The notes beneath the pieces were generated by a model that did not search any database, had not been told where the DNA came from, and saw only the letters and a program-made list of their open reading frames with translations. Shown in pieces: positions 18,279 through 26,178 of a stretch of DNA of 64,000 nt (position 1 is the first letter of the stretch; each line of letters begins with the position of its first letter). The position numbers were made by a program, and so were the translations under genes. The stretch is from DATMQA01 sp035566895 (GTDB lineage: Bacteria; Verrucomicrobiota; Verrucomicrobiia; Limisphaerales; UBA8199), in NCBI GenBank assembly GCA_035566895.1, contig DATMQA010000088.1, positions 1-64,000 on the forward strand. Reading direction: 5' to 3'.

Positions 18279-18848
18279 TCAGCCACCGGTCTGCAATTCT
18301 GCCATCAGCCAGGCCCGGGCGAAGGCCCAATGCCGATTTGCCGTCGCCGGGGCAATCCCCAGAGCCTCAGCGGCTTCGGCAATGCTCAGGCCGGTGAAAA
18401 AGCGCAGCTTGACCAGTTGGGCCCGCTGCGGAGCTTCGGCCTCCAGCTTCTCCAACGCCTCGTTGACCCGCAGCAGCAGGTCGTCATCGGTGGTGATGGC
18501 GACGTCTAACTGGCTTAGATCAATCCGGACCAGGCCATGGCCGTGGCGCTCCCGGTGGCGCTTGCGAGCGCGGTCGATGAGGATGCGTCGCATGGCCTCG
18601 GCGGCGGCGCCAAAGAAATGGCCTCGGCCATTCCAATGTTCGTTGCCCGAGCCAACCAGCCGGAGCCACGCCTCGTGGACCAATGCTGTCGGCTGCAGGG
18701 TCTGGCCGGGAGCCTCCTGGGCCAGCTTCGCCGCCGCCAAGTGGCGGAGCTCCTTGTAAACCAACGGCAGCAACCTCTCCGCCGCCCGCTCATCGCCGGC
18801 GCCGGCAGCCTCAAGGACTTGTGTAACTTTTTCCGGAGCGGAGTCCAT
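18279..18848 (-). CDS. ECF-like sigma factor, TIGR02999 type
   Basis: A 189-residue sigma factor. Region 2 is seen as LLPLVYKELRHLAAAKLAQE, QPTALVHEAWLRLVG and the HFFGAAAEAMRRILIDRARKR block. Region 4 is the helix-turn-helix around FTGLSIAEAAEALGIAPATA near the C-terminus. This set of motifs is characteristic of the TIGR02999 group, which in Verrucomicrobia, Planctomycetes and Acidobacteria is regularly paired with large kinase/WD40 or kinase/TPR proteins, as here. The gene precedes the kinase by 90 bases in the same direction. It probably directs RNA polymerase to a small regulon, perhaps including the surface genes downstream (inference). Confidence 0.92.
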   Translation of the reverse strand: MDSAPEKVTQVLEAAGAGDERAAERLLPLVYKELRHLAAAKLAQEAPGQTLQPTALVHEAWLRLVGSGNEHWNGRGHFFGAAAEAMRRILIDRARKRHRERHGHGLVRIDLSQLDVAITTDDDLLLRVNEALEKLEAEAPQRAQLVKLRFFTGLSIAEAAEALGIAPATANRHWAFARAWLMAELQTGG

Positions 18849-19057
18849 GCATAGTTCACCAACGGTTGACGGCTACTCAACGCCAGGGAACACTAATACA
18901 AATATTAGGACACAACCCGTTAGAACACAACCCTTTCGGCGGCAGAAACCTCGGCGCGCATGTCTGATTTTTGAGCTTGCCGACGGCGTAACGCGGATTT
19001 GCATTGGCGTGCTCTGGAGGCTGCGCGAGTGAAGCGCCGGAGGTCAACGCGGTTAAG

Positions 19058-20227
19058 TCAAGCGGCGGTGGGCGGGACGGTCCAGAGGGGCGCGCCGACG
19101 TCCTTTTCGGCTGCGGGGCCGGAGATATAAGGGGACACAAGTCCCGGCAACACTTGAACGTCGAAGATTTCCTCGACCCCTGCGCGGAACTCCAGATGGG
19201 CGGCGATAGCTCCGGTCCGCAAATCGACCACCCAAAGCCCGCAGCGCAGCTTGTCGCGCTCGGCCACGATGGGGACTCCGTCGAGCGTCGGCCGGGCCTT
19301 TGAGAGACCGACAAAGGCATACCCGCCATGAAGGGCCAGGCCGCGTGCAACGCCCGGCACGGCGACCACAGTGGTGACCTGGCCGGTCCGGGGGTCGGCC
19401 ACGGCCAAGTGACCCTGGCCGGTGTGGAGAAAAAAGATTTGGTTGCCTTCCACCCGTGGGGAGTGAGGGAGGGACAGCCCGCGGGCCACCACGCGGCCGC
19501 TGGGGACCTCGATGAGACAGCCGCCGTTGCCCTTGACAGCGCGCCAGCCGGAGGGCGCGTCGGTTTCCGCCAGGGCGGTGACGTAGCGGGGTTGCCCGTT
19601 GATCACGGCTAGACCGTTCAGATGGCAGCGGTCTTCGGGCCGCAGGGCGGATATGAACGGCGGCCGCCAGCGCGGCGCGAAACTGTAATGTGGATGCAGC
19701 GCGGACAGGCAGGAGAAGAGCGTATTGACGAGCCAGAACTCGCTGCTCCCGGCGCGCGCCCCGCCCCCAGCCCCCTCGACCCAGGCTGCTTCGTGCGCCT
19801 GGATGTCATCGGTGAAGTGGGAGGTGCGCGCCAGAAAACAGGCGTCGTGTTGTCCCGGGTGCTGCAACTTGGCGGCGACATCCGGCACGTTCCGCAGGAA
19901 CCACACTTCCTTGCGCGTGCAGACGGCGATGGTTCCGTGCCTGACGGCGATGCCCATGGCGCGCTCGAATTGGTTAAACGTCAGCGTGAGCCGGCCTTTC
20001 CGGGCCGACACAACCACCAGGTGGCCGGTCTGGTAGGTGGAGATCAGGACCGACAGACGCCGTTGCGTGAGGAGCGCGGGGAGACTGTCCGAGTGGGAAC
20101 AGCGGATGTCGCGATATTCCTGGACCGGTTCAGAAGCTTGAGCGGTCACGGGCGCTCCTGGTTGAATCGGCCAACTCGTTCCGGTGCTGAATTGAACTAA
20201 ACACTCCCCGGGGTCGGGTGTTTCCAT
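19058..20227 (-). CDS. TIGR03032-family protein of unknown function
   Basis: A 389-residue protein without a signal peptide. It resembles the TIGR03032 family: SDSLPALLTQRRLSVLISTY near the start, then VVVSARKGRLTLTFNQFERAM, LWLVNTLFSCLSAL, CHLNGLAVINGQPRYVTALA, TDAPSGWRAVKGNGGCLIEV, LSLPHSPRV and VPGVARGLA. The many short strands suggest a beta propeller. Its start overlaps the end of the upstream oxidoreductase gene by 31 bases, which suggests translational coupling; no good separate ribosome-binding site is visible. No catalytic residues are known for the family. Confidence 0.82.
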   Translation of the reverse strand: METPDPGECLVQFSTGTSWPIQPGAPVTAQASEPVQEYRDIRCSHSDSLPALLTQRRLSVLISTYQTGHLVVVSARKGRLTLTFNQFERAMGIAVRHGTIAVCTRKEVWFLRNVPDVAAKLQHPGQHDACFLARTSHFTDDIQAHEAAWVEGAGGGARAGSSEFWLVNTLFSCLSALHPHYSFAPRWRPPFISALRPEDRCHLNGLAVINGQPRYVTALAETDAPSGWRAVKGNGGCLIEVPSGRVVARGLSLPHSPRVEGNQIFFLHTGQGHLAVADPRTGQVTTVVAVPGVARGLALHGGYAFVGLSKARPTLDGVPIVAERDKLRCGLWVVDLRTGAIAAHLEFRAGVEEIFDVQVLPGLVSPYISGPAAEKDVGAPLWTVPPTAA

Positions 20228-21549
20228 GGCGTGCGATACGTGCGTGCCAGCCGGCCATTGGCTTCGTCGTCGCCCGCAATTTTTCCCGCCTCAGCGTCCC
20301 AGCGCAAACTGCGGCCTAACTCCATGGAAACGTTGGCGAGGATGCAGCAAGCGGTTGAGATATAGCCTTCTTCAATATCCGCAACCGGGCGTTGGCCGGA
20401 TTTGCGGGCCTGGACAAAGTTCAAGAGGTTCCGCCGGTTTGCCGGCGCGGCAAACAACTCGGTTTCTTTGTGCTCGACGTCTTCCGGATATTTCTCGCGT
20501 TCCTCCACCGCTTTGACCCTCTCGGGCGAGCCGCCATCGTTTGGAATGTAGTCGTACGACCAGACACTGAGCTTCAAAGTGCCTTTCTCCCCGTAGTAGG
20601 TCACCCCCCAGGGGTAGTCCGGTTCCGGGTTCCGGCCCCAATTGCGCTGGTTCCAAACGACCTGGACATCGCCATAATCGAAAAGCGCCGTCTGCGTGTC
20701 GTGCACGTTCAGGCTCGAGTGGCGGTCCCGCATCAAAATGCCGCCGGTCGAAGAAATGCTCCTGGGCCAGCGGAGCTCGAGGAACATTCGCGTCACATCG
20801 AACAGGTGAACGCCCAGGTCACCGGTTTGGCCGTTGCTGAATTCGCGCGCATCACGCCAACTGCGTGGATGGATGCCCGGGTTGTAATCACGCCACGTCG
20901 CCGGCCCGACATACATCTCCCAATCCAGCGTGGAGGGAGGCGCGGTCGGCGCGGGGAAACTTTTTCTGCCGCCGTAATAGCTGTGGATATCCACATAGGC
21001 GATCTTTCCGAGTTTGCCGCTCTTGATGTAGCGATCTCGCGCTTCAAGAATATGGGGAGTGCTGCGCCGTTCCAATCCCACCTGGACTGTGCGGTTATAT
21101 TTTCGCGCCGCGGCAACCATCGCCTGGCCTTCGACGACGTCATAGCTGATCGGCTTTTGGACATAGACATCCGCTCCCGCCTTGACGGCATCGATCATCG
21201 GCAGGCAATGCCAGTGGTCGGGCGTGCCGATCAGCACGATTTCCGGCCGCTGGTCCGCCAGCAATTTGCGGTAGTCGCCAAACACCGGTGGCTTCTTTTT
21301 GGATGGTTGGCGCCTGGCGACCAACTCCGCCGCGGCTTCCACCATTTTACGGTCCACATCGCACAGGCCGACGACTTCGATTGGCGCAACCTGGATTAGA
21401 TGAAACAGATCGGTCTTTCCATACCACCCACAGCCGATCAGTGCGACGCGCAAAGGCTTTTCCTCCTCGGCGGCGAAGAGGCTTGTTTTCGCCGCCGCCA
21501 AAGCCAGCGCCCCGGCTCCGCTTGTTTTCAAGAAACTCCGTCTGGTCAT
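20197..21549 (-). CDS. Tat-exported Gfo/Idh/MocA family oxidoreductase
   Basis: A 450-residue protein with a twin-arginine signal, MTRRSFLKTSGAGALALAAA. The Rossmann NAD(P) motif follows as VALIGCGWYGKTDLFHLIQ, near residues 34-52. The family lysine lies in VQKPISYDVVEGQAMVAAA, and IGTPDHWHCLPMIDA matches the usual dinucleotide-binding loop. The C-terminal domain carries NGQTGDLGVHLFDVTRMFLE. Exported members of this family are abundant in Verrucomicrobia and Planctomycetes; many act on sugars or sugar derivatives, often with bound cofactor. It overlaps the TIGR03032 gene by 31 bases, so the two likely form one transcription unit. Substrate unknown. Confidence 0.9.
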   Translation of the reverse strand: MTRRSFLKTSGAGALALAAAKTSLFAAEEEKPLRVALIGCGWYGKTDLFHLIQVAPIEVVGLCDVDRKMVEAAAELVARRQPSKKKPPVFGDYRKLLADQRPEIVLIGTPDHWHCLPMIDAVKAGADVYVQKPISYDVVEGQAMVAAARKYNRTVQVGLERRSTPHILEARDRYIKSGKLGKIAYVDIHSYYGGRKSFPAPTAPPSTLDWEMYVGPATWRDYNPGIHPRSWRDAREFSNGQTGDLGVHLFDVTRMFLELRWPRSISSTGGILMRDRHSSLNVHDTQTALFDYGDVQVVWNQRNWGRNPEPDYPWGVTYYGEKGTLKLSVWSYDYIPNDGGSPERVKAVEEREKYPEDVEHKETELFAAPANRRNLLNFVQARKSGQRPVADIEEGYISTACCILANVSMELGRSLRWDAEAGKIAGDDEANGRLARTYRTPWKHPTPGSV

Positions 21550-21689
21550 GTGTCAGCTCTTTCGTTTTGTTTTCGCAATGTTCGCTCCGAGACGGTCTCC
21601 CGGCAACGCCAAATGCGCATCGGGCGAGAAGGGATTCGGGTGTCACGTGGTCAGAGTGAAATGGCATGGAAACATCTCCCGAAAAAAAA

Positions 21690-22198
21690 TTTAGTGTTAA
21701 GAAATGTTAAGGAGTGTTAAGAAGTGCTAAGGCCGCGATAGCGGGATGGGGTGGACGGGGCGGCGGCGAGGAGCGGGAAGGTGGCACGGGGAGCTGGGCT
21801 TCATGTTTGCTTGTACGGTTTTCTGTTTTCCGGGCCGCTCGCTGTTGGCGACAGTGGCCTCTACTATGTATTGTGCGACAAAGGTTGTCTGACGGCGGAC
21901 ATGTTTGCTGGTACGAATTTCTGTTTTCGGGGCCGGCCGCAGTTGGCGACACTGCCCTCTACTATATATGGCGCGACGAAAGTAGTCTGACGGCGGACAT
22001 CGGAGCGCCAAGATTGTAGCAGCCGACGCCAGGAGGCTTTGATCTCTCGGCCAATGGACAAAGGATCAGAGCCTCCTGGCGTCTGGCTGCTACGGCAGGG
22101 GGTTAGTTGGCTTTTCCTTCCGGCAGGCGGAGCAGCGGACGAGTGGACTTGGTGAACGCGGAACCGCACCGGACCGAGGCGCGGCAAGGAGATGTGGG
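21690..22198. repeat. Composite intergenic repeat, copy 1
   Basis: This block contains, in order, a TTAA-rich tandem stretch (21690-21731), two tandem units of about 100 bases (about 21801-21900 and 21901-22000) each ending in GTCTGACGGCGGACA, a palindrome (22016-22093), and a segment from TTGGCTTTTCCTTCCGGCAG to GCGGCAAGGAGATGTGG. The same parts recur in the same order at 23021-23688. No open frame in it looks coding. Confidence 0.75.
22016..22093. repeat. REP-like palindrome, copy 1
   Basis: Two arms of about 29 bases, GTAGCAGCCGACGCCAGGAG and its near-perfect reverse complement, flank a loop of about 20 bases. It is a strong hairpin at DNA or RNA level and part of the composite repeat. 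The same arms recur at 23493-23570. Single arms are seen at 47123-47146 and 55299-55320. Confidence 0.85.
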
Positions 22199-22415
22199 GC
22201 CGGTGTGGCGCAGGAGATCGAGGATCCGGAAGTGAAGATGAGTGTGTGGCGGCGCCGCCGAGCCTCCAAAATTGCCGGGGCCAGCAATGCGGCGGATCGA
22301 CGCGAGCTGCGGGAACACACCGATCTTCCCTTAACTGCGTTGGGCTCCGGCAGCGATTACGCGAGTTTTTTGGATTTCCTGGGCATCCCCTGCGTGAGCC
22401 TCGATTTCGCTGACG
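22199..22415 (+). pseudogene. Fragment of M28-family glutamate carboxypeptidase-like gene
   Basis: About 70 codons read like the C-terminal part of the catalytic region of NAALADase/glutamate carboxypeptidase II-type M28 peptidases: IEDPEVKMSVWRRRR, then LREHTDLPLTALGSGSDYAS, FLDFLGIPCVSLDF. In the family ALGSGSDYxxFLxxLGxxxxxxxF is followed by the catalytic metal-site region. Here the match breaks off right after FADES and runs into unrelated sequence. Both ends are missing, so it cannot be functional. It begins exactly where the composite repeat ends. Confidence 0.7.
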
Positions 22416-22454
22416 AGAGCAACGATGCGGCAGCTCGTGGGCCACAGGTGATGA

Positions 22455-23007
22455 GTATGTCGGTGCCCTAGGCGACGGGAAGACCAACGGCTATACGAAC
22501 GCCTGGGAGATGGTCGTAGCCAGCGGTGTCACGGCGGTTGCGGCCGGGAGCCGCCATAGTCTGTTCCTCGAATCCGACGGCAGCCTCTGGGGCATGGGCG
22601 ACGGTACCACCACGGACCGGCTCACTCCGGAGCAGATTCTGTCGAGCGGCGTGGTCGCGGTCGCGGCCGGGCATGGGCACAGTCTTTTCCTCAAGTCTGA
22701 CGGCAGCCTTTGGGGGATGGGCGAAAACGGGTTCGGTCAGTTGGGCGACGGCACGTACACGAGCCGTCCGACACCGGTAACGATTGTCCCGCCGCCGCCG
22801 CCCACGATCACTAGCATTAGCCTGGCGGGGACGAATATGGTCATCGTGTGGCCGGCGAACCAGTGCGGTTTCACGTTGCAATGCGCCTCGAATCTGGAGC
22901 CGCAGGTAACTTGGAGCAACGTTTCCGCTGGAGTGGTCGTCAGCAACCAATACGTAGTGACCAATTCCATCTCCGTCCCGCGGATGTTCTATCGGCTGGC
23001 CGAATAG
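22455..23007 (+). pseudogene. 3' fragment of an RCC1-repeat protein gene
   Basis: This frame encodes about one and a half RCC1 propeller blades: LGDGKTNGYTNAWEMVVASG, VTAVAAGSRHSLFLESDGSL, VVAVAAGHGHSLFLKSDGSL, GENGFGQLGDGTYTSRPTPV. A Pro-rich linker and a C-terminal fibronectin-like tail ending VPRMFYRLAE follow. Exported verrucomicrobial RCC1 proteins usually have seven or more blades after a signal peptide; these are absent. The 5' side runs into M28-like sequence in another frame. It is the tail of a lost gene, left without its start. Confidence 0.72.
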
Positions 23008-23284
23008 CTGGGAAAAAATTAGTGTCAAAAAAGCTTAGAAACCGCTAAAAAGGTTAAAGCTGATGGCGGCTTAATGGATGGGGGCGGCGGCGGGCAGAGC
23101 GGCGAGGCTGCGGCGAGGGAGTGTGGGTGCCCGGGGTGGTATGGAGGGTTGGGCTTTCATCTTTGCTGATACGAATTTCTATCTTCGGGGCTGGCCGCGG
23201 TTGGCGACACTGCCCTCTACTTTATATGGCGCGACGATAGTAGTCTGACGGCGGACAGGGCCGCCGGGATGATATTATCTGCCC

Positions 23285-23440
23285 AGACTGGAGCACGTTT
23301 TTTATCAGGCCGACGCGGTGGTGCATTGGGAGATGAGCGTTGCTCACCGCGATACCGGCTGGCTCACGCGGACGTTTCATTGCCCTTTTCGTGAGATATG
23401 GTGCACACGGGCGCGCGCTGCACGAAGAGCAAGGACCCGG
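23285..23440 (+). pseudogene. Possible remnant of a REP-associated (Y1-type) transposase
   Basis: One frame reads LEHVFYQADAVVHWEMSVAH, then RDTGWLTRTFHC, FREIW. This resembles the N-terminal part of IS200-like REP-associated transposases of Verrucomicrobia, in which a similar W-rich stretch precedes FRELxxHxxxR and the HLH metal motif. The catalytic motifs are not present here, and the frame degrades into Arg/Ala-rich sequence. The call is tentative. It would fit the REP-like palindromes on either side. Confidence 0.35.
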
Positions 23441-23492
23441 CCGCATCAATGGTGCGGCGTCCGATCAAAAGGACCATCGAAGCGCCAAGATC

Positions 23493-23570
23493 GTAGCAGC
23501 CGACGCCAGGAGGCTCTGATCATTTGTTCGATTGACCGAGAGATCAGAGCCTCCTGGCGTCGGCTGCGAC
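23493..23570. repeat. REP-like palindrome, copy 2
   Basis: Arms of about 30 bases with a short loop, closely matching 22016-22093. The loop sequence differs between the copies while the arms are conserved, which is what a structure under selection or recent spread would show. Confidence 0.85.
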
Positions 23571-23693
23571 GGGAGGGGGGTGGTTGGCTTTTCCTTCCGG
23601 CAGACGGAGCAGGAGGCGAGTGGACCTGGTGAACGCGGAACCGGACCGGGCCGAGGTGCGGCAAGGAGATGTGGGGCCGGGGTGGTTACCGGA

Positions 23694-25418
23694 TTACCAG
23701 GCGAGCGCAGCACCGTTCGCGCGCGGATCGGCTGCGCTGAGAAAGCCGTGGCCGTCGGGCGCGAGGCCGACTGCTTGCGTCGCCCCAAACCATTTGATCG
23801 GGCGCACGATGTGACCGCGTGTCGCGAGGTCGAACTGGACCGCGGGATTCAGTGCCTCCTCGACCTTCAGTTCGTCCGGCCTCCATTGGTGATGAAATTT
23901 CGGCTGGTTGATCGCGGTCTGAGCATCCATACCCAAATCCAAAACATTGACGATGCTCAACAGCGTTTGACTGATGATGGTAGGGCCGCCCGCCGCACCG
24001 AGCGCCAGGATGGGTTGCCGACCCTTCAGGACGATGGTCGGACTCATGCTGGAGAGCGGACGTTTCCCAGGCGCGATCGCGTTAGCTTCACCGCCAACCA
24101 GGCCAAAGTAATTGGGGACCCCCGGTTGAGCGGAGAAGTCATCCATCTGGTTGTTCATGACGACGCCCGTGCCGGGAATGACGACCTTGGACCCAAAATG
24201 AGTGTTGATGGTGGTGGTCAGCGCTACCCAAGTTCCTCCCGCATCCACGGTTGACAGATGTGTAGTGTGTTTTGAAAACAGGTCGATTTCGGAATCGGAG
24301 GGTGTGCCGTGGCCGTGCACCGGCGTCGCGTGCTTCAAATCGATTCTCGCGGCGCGAGCGCGGGCGTAATCCTTGCTCATGAGACCACGCGGCACTTTGA
24401 CAAAATCCGGATCGCCCAGCCAAAAGGCGCGGTCGGCAAACACCAGCTTCATCGATTCGGCGATGAAGTGGTCTCGGTCGGCCTCCGTGAAGTTCGAAAT
24501 ATTGTGACTTTCCAGCATGTTCAGCGCTTCAAGGATATGGACCCCGCCGGAACTGGGCGGCGGAAACGAAATCACCGTGTAGCCACGATACACGGTGGAG
24601 ACCGGCGCACGCAGCACCGGACGATAACCCTTGAGGTCCGCAGTGGTAACCAGGCCATGATTCTCCTTCATCCACTTTTCCACCGCTTGAGCAAACGGCC
24701 CATCGTAAAACCATTCCAGGCCGTGTTCCGCGATAGCGCGATAGGTTCGCGCGAGGTCGGTTTGCCGCAGGATTTCGCCTTCTCCCCATGGAGTGCCATC
24801 GGGCTTGACAAAAACGGCTCGGGCAGCGGGATACTTCGCCAGGTCGGCGGCGTTTTCTCGAAGGTGCGTGGCGTATTGCTTGTCGATCCGAAAACCCGTC
24901 TCGGCCATTTCAGCGGCAGCCAGAAGATGTTCCTTGAGCGGGATTTTGCCCCAGGATTTCACGGCCAGAGCATACGCGGCCAAGGCGCCAGGCGTAGCGA
25001 TGGCCAACGCACCAGTTTCGCTAAGGCCCGGAATAACTTTGCGTTTGTGCAGCAGGCTTCGTTTGCTCAGATACATGTCGTGCGTGGCGGCAGCGGGGGA
25101 GGTCTCGCGACCATCAACGCAGACGATCTCGCCGCTGGCAAGGCGGACGAGAATGAAACAGCCGCCGCCGATACCTGAATTGTATCCGTTAACGACACCG
25201 AGCGTCAGGGCGGCGGCAATTGCGGCATCGACCGCGTTGCCCCCCTTCTTCATGGCGTCAATGCCGGCCTGGCTGGCAATGCCGTCCACCGTAGCCACCG
25301 CGCCGTGAGGACCTACGGCTGGTTGAGCAGGGGCGCAGAAGGAAAACAAGACTACCAGGACCGCGAGCTCGCGCAGATGTCTGACCGTGCGGGTCATATG
25401 GATTCCATTTGTTTTCAT
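23694..25418 (-). CDS. ggt: Gamma-glutamyltransferase precursor
   Basis: The 574-residue product is a full-length gamma-glutamyltranspeptidase, which removes or transfers the gamma-glutamyl group of glutathione and similar peptides outside the cytoplasm. A signal peptide (LAVLVVLFSFCAPAQPAV) precedes the family's GAVATVDGIASQAGIDAMKK and GGNAVDAAIAAALTLGVVNG blocks, with GIGGGCFILV after them. The autoprocessing and catalytic Thr is in TTHLSTVDAGG near residue 385, where the chain splits into large and small subunits. PLSSMSPTIV and GAAGGPTIISQT supply the oxyanion-hole Ser pair and Gly loop. The start at 25418 has GAGG six bases upstream. It stands alone, with the composite repeat just beyond its stop codon. 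Confidence 0.95.
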   Translation of the reverse strand: MKTNGIHMTRTVRHLRELAVLVVLFSFCAPAQPAVGPHGAVATVDGIASQAGIDAMKKGGNAVDAAIAAALTLGVVNGYNSGIGGGCFILVRLASGEIVCVDGRETSPAAATHDMYLSKRSLLHKRKVIPGLSETGALAIATPGALAAYALAVKSWGKIPLKEHLLAAAEMAETGFRIDKQYATHLRENAADLAKYPAARAVFVKPDGTPWGEGEILRQTDLARTYRAIAEHGLEWFYDGPFAQAVEKWMKENHGLVTTADLKGYRPVLRAPVSTVYRGYTVISFPPPSSGGVHILEALNMLESHNISNFTEADRDHFIAESMKLVFADRAFWLGDPDFVKVPRGLMSKDYARARAARIDLKHATPVHGHGTPSDSEIDLFSKHTTHLSTVDAGGTWVALTTTINTHFGSKVVIPGTGVVMNNQMDDFSAQPGVPNYFGLVGGEANAIAPGKRPLSSMSPTIVLKGRQPILALGAAGGPTIISQTLLSIVNVLDLGMDAQTAINQPKFHHQWRPDELKVEEALNPAVQFDLATRGHIVRPIKWFGATQAVGLAPDGHGFLSAADPRANGAALAW

Positions 25419-25630
25419 TCCGGTCCTCTCATTCGAGGAGTTGGGTCTCCTAATCGCAGGCGAGATAAAGCGTTGCGGTTCTCGGACATCAACGACTCCT
25501 ATCAGTTCAGCCGGCCCCAGAAAAGGAATTTACCGGTGTGCCGGTTTCGTAGGTATGGGAGTTCTTCCCGCCCGCGATTCTCCATCCCGTGAGCTCGTTT
25601 CATCGTGGCTTCAGTTCACCTTGGTCCCAA

Positions 25631-25707
25631 TGGCGCGTCCGGCAGGACTTGAACCTGCAACCTTCTGATCCGAAGTCAGAAGCTCTATCCAATTGAGCTA
25701 CGGACGC
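25631..25707 (-). tRNA. trnR-TCG: tRNA-Arg (anticodon TCG)
   Basis: A complete cloverleaf is visible on the minus strand: acceptor GCGTCCG pairing with CGGACGC, D arm AGCTCAATTGGATAGAGC, anticodon stem-loop TTCTGA-CTTCGGA-TCAGAA, T arm with GGTTCAAGTCC, and an encoded CCA end. Loop position 34-36 is TCG, reading CGA arginine codons. Confidence 0.96.
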
Positions 25708-26178
25708 ACGATTGTCGTTGAATGCTACGCTATCCTGACCAAGCACGAAGTCAACGCTGCATCGTTTCGGAGGCGTGACCAGTGACAAGTGGCGAGTGAG
25801 AGGCTTCTCGCTCGCGCGGTGCTTCTCCCTAAGTGCCTCGCGCCGGGAAGGTTGTACCTGGCTTTCTTGACAACCCGGCGAGTTATGGGATTGGTGGTAC
25901 AGCAGTTGAAGCAGCCTAAGTTGGCTTTCCTTCCTGAAGGCCAATGCGGGGGACCCAAAGTCCTCGAACAGGTGTTTGGGGAAGGGGCGAAAGGCCGCGG
26001 GTAACCGCGGTTAAGGTCACTTCCTGGACCGAGCCCGTCAGCTAACCTCGCCGGCAATGGGAAGGGCGATCCTCTAGGGTCCCGCTCGGGCGGGTTCCCA
26101 CGTTCACCCAGTCAAGAAAGCGCGCTGCGCCTTGCGCGGCGATACCGCAGCGGTGTGCAGCCACATCGGAGAATCGGT
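25708..26178. other. Intergenic region after tRNA-Arg
   Basis: This 471-base stretch has no frame with a credible start or family match. It contains a small hairpin around 25791-25817 (GCGAGTGAGAG / CTCGCTCGC-like) and a short palindrome near 25999-26012 (TAACCGCGGTTA). I see no promoter that can be named with confidence. Confidence 0.45.

Larger units (their letters stand above)
23021..23688. repeat. Composite intergenic repeat, copy 2
   Basis: Second, diverged copy of the block at 21690-22198. It has a TTAA-like stretch, one unit of the about 100-base element (23153-23261) ending in GTCTGACGGCGGACA, a palindrome (23493-23570) and the TTGGCTTTTCCTTCCGGCAG segment. It carries an extra piece of about 230 bases between the 100-base unit and the palindrome. 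It ends within a few bases of the gamma-glutamyltransferase stop codon. Confidence 0.75.

Noticed and set aside
25600..25944. 114-codon minus-strand frame over tRNA-Arg
   Set aside because: It reads through the tRNA gene and its flanks; composition and position make it an accident.
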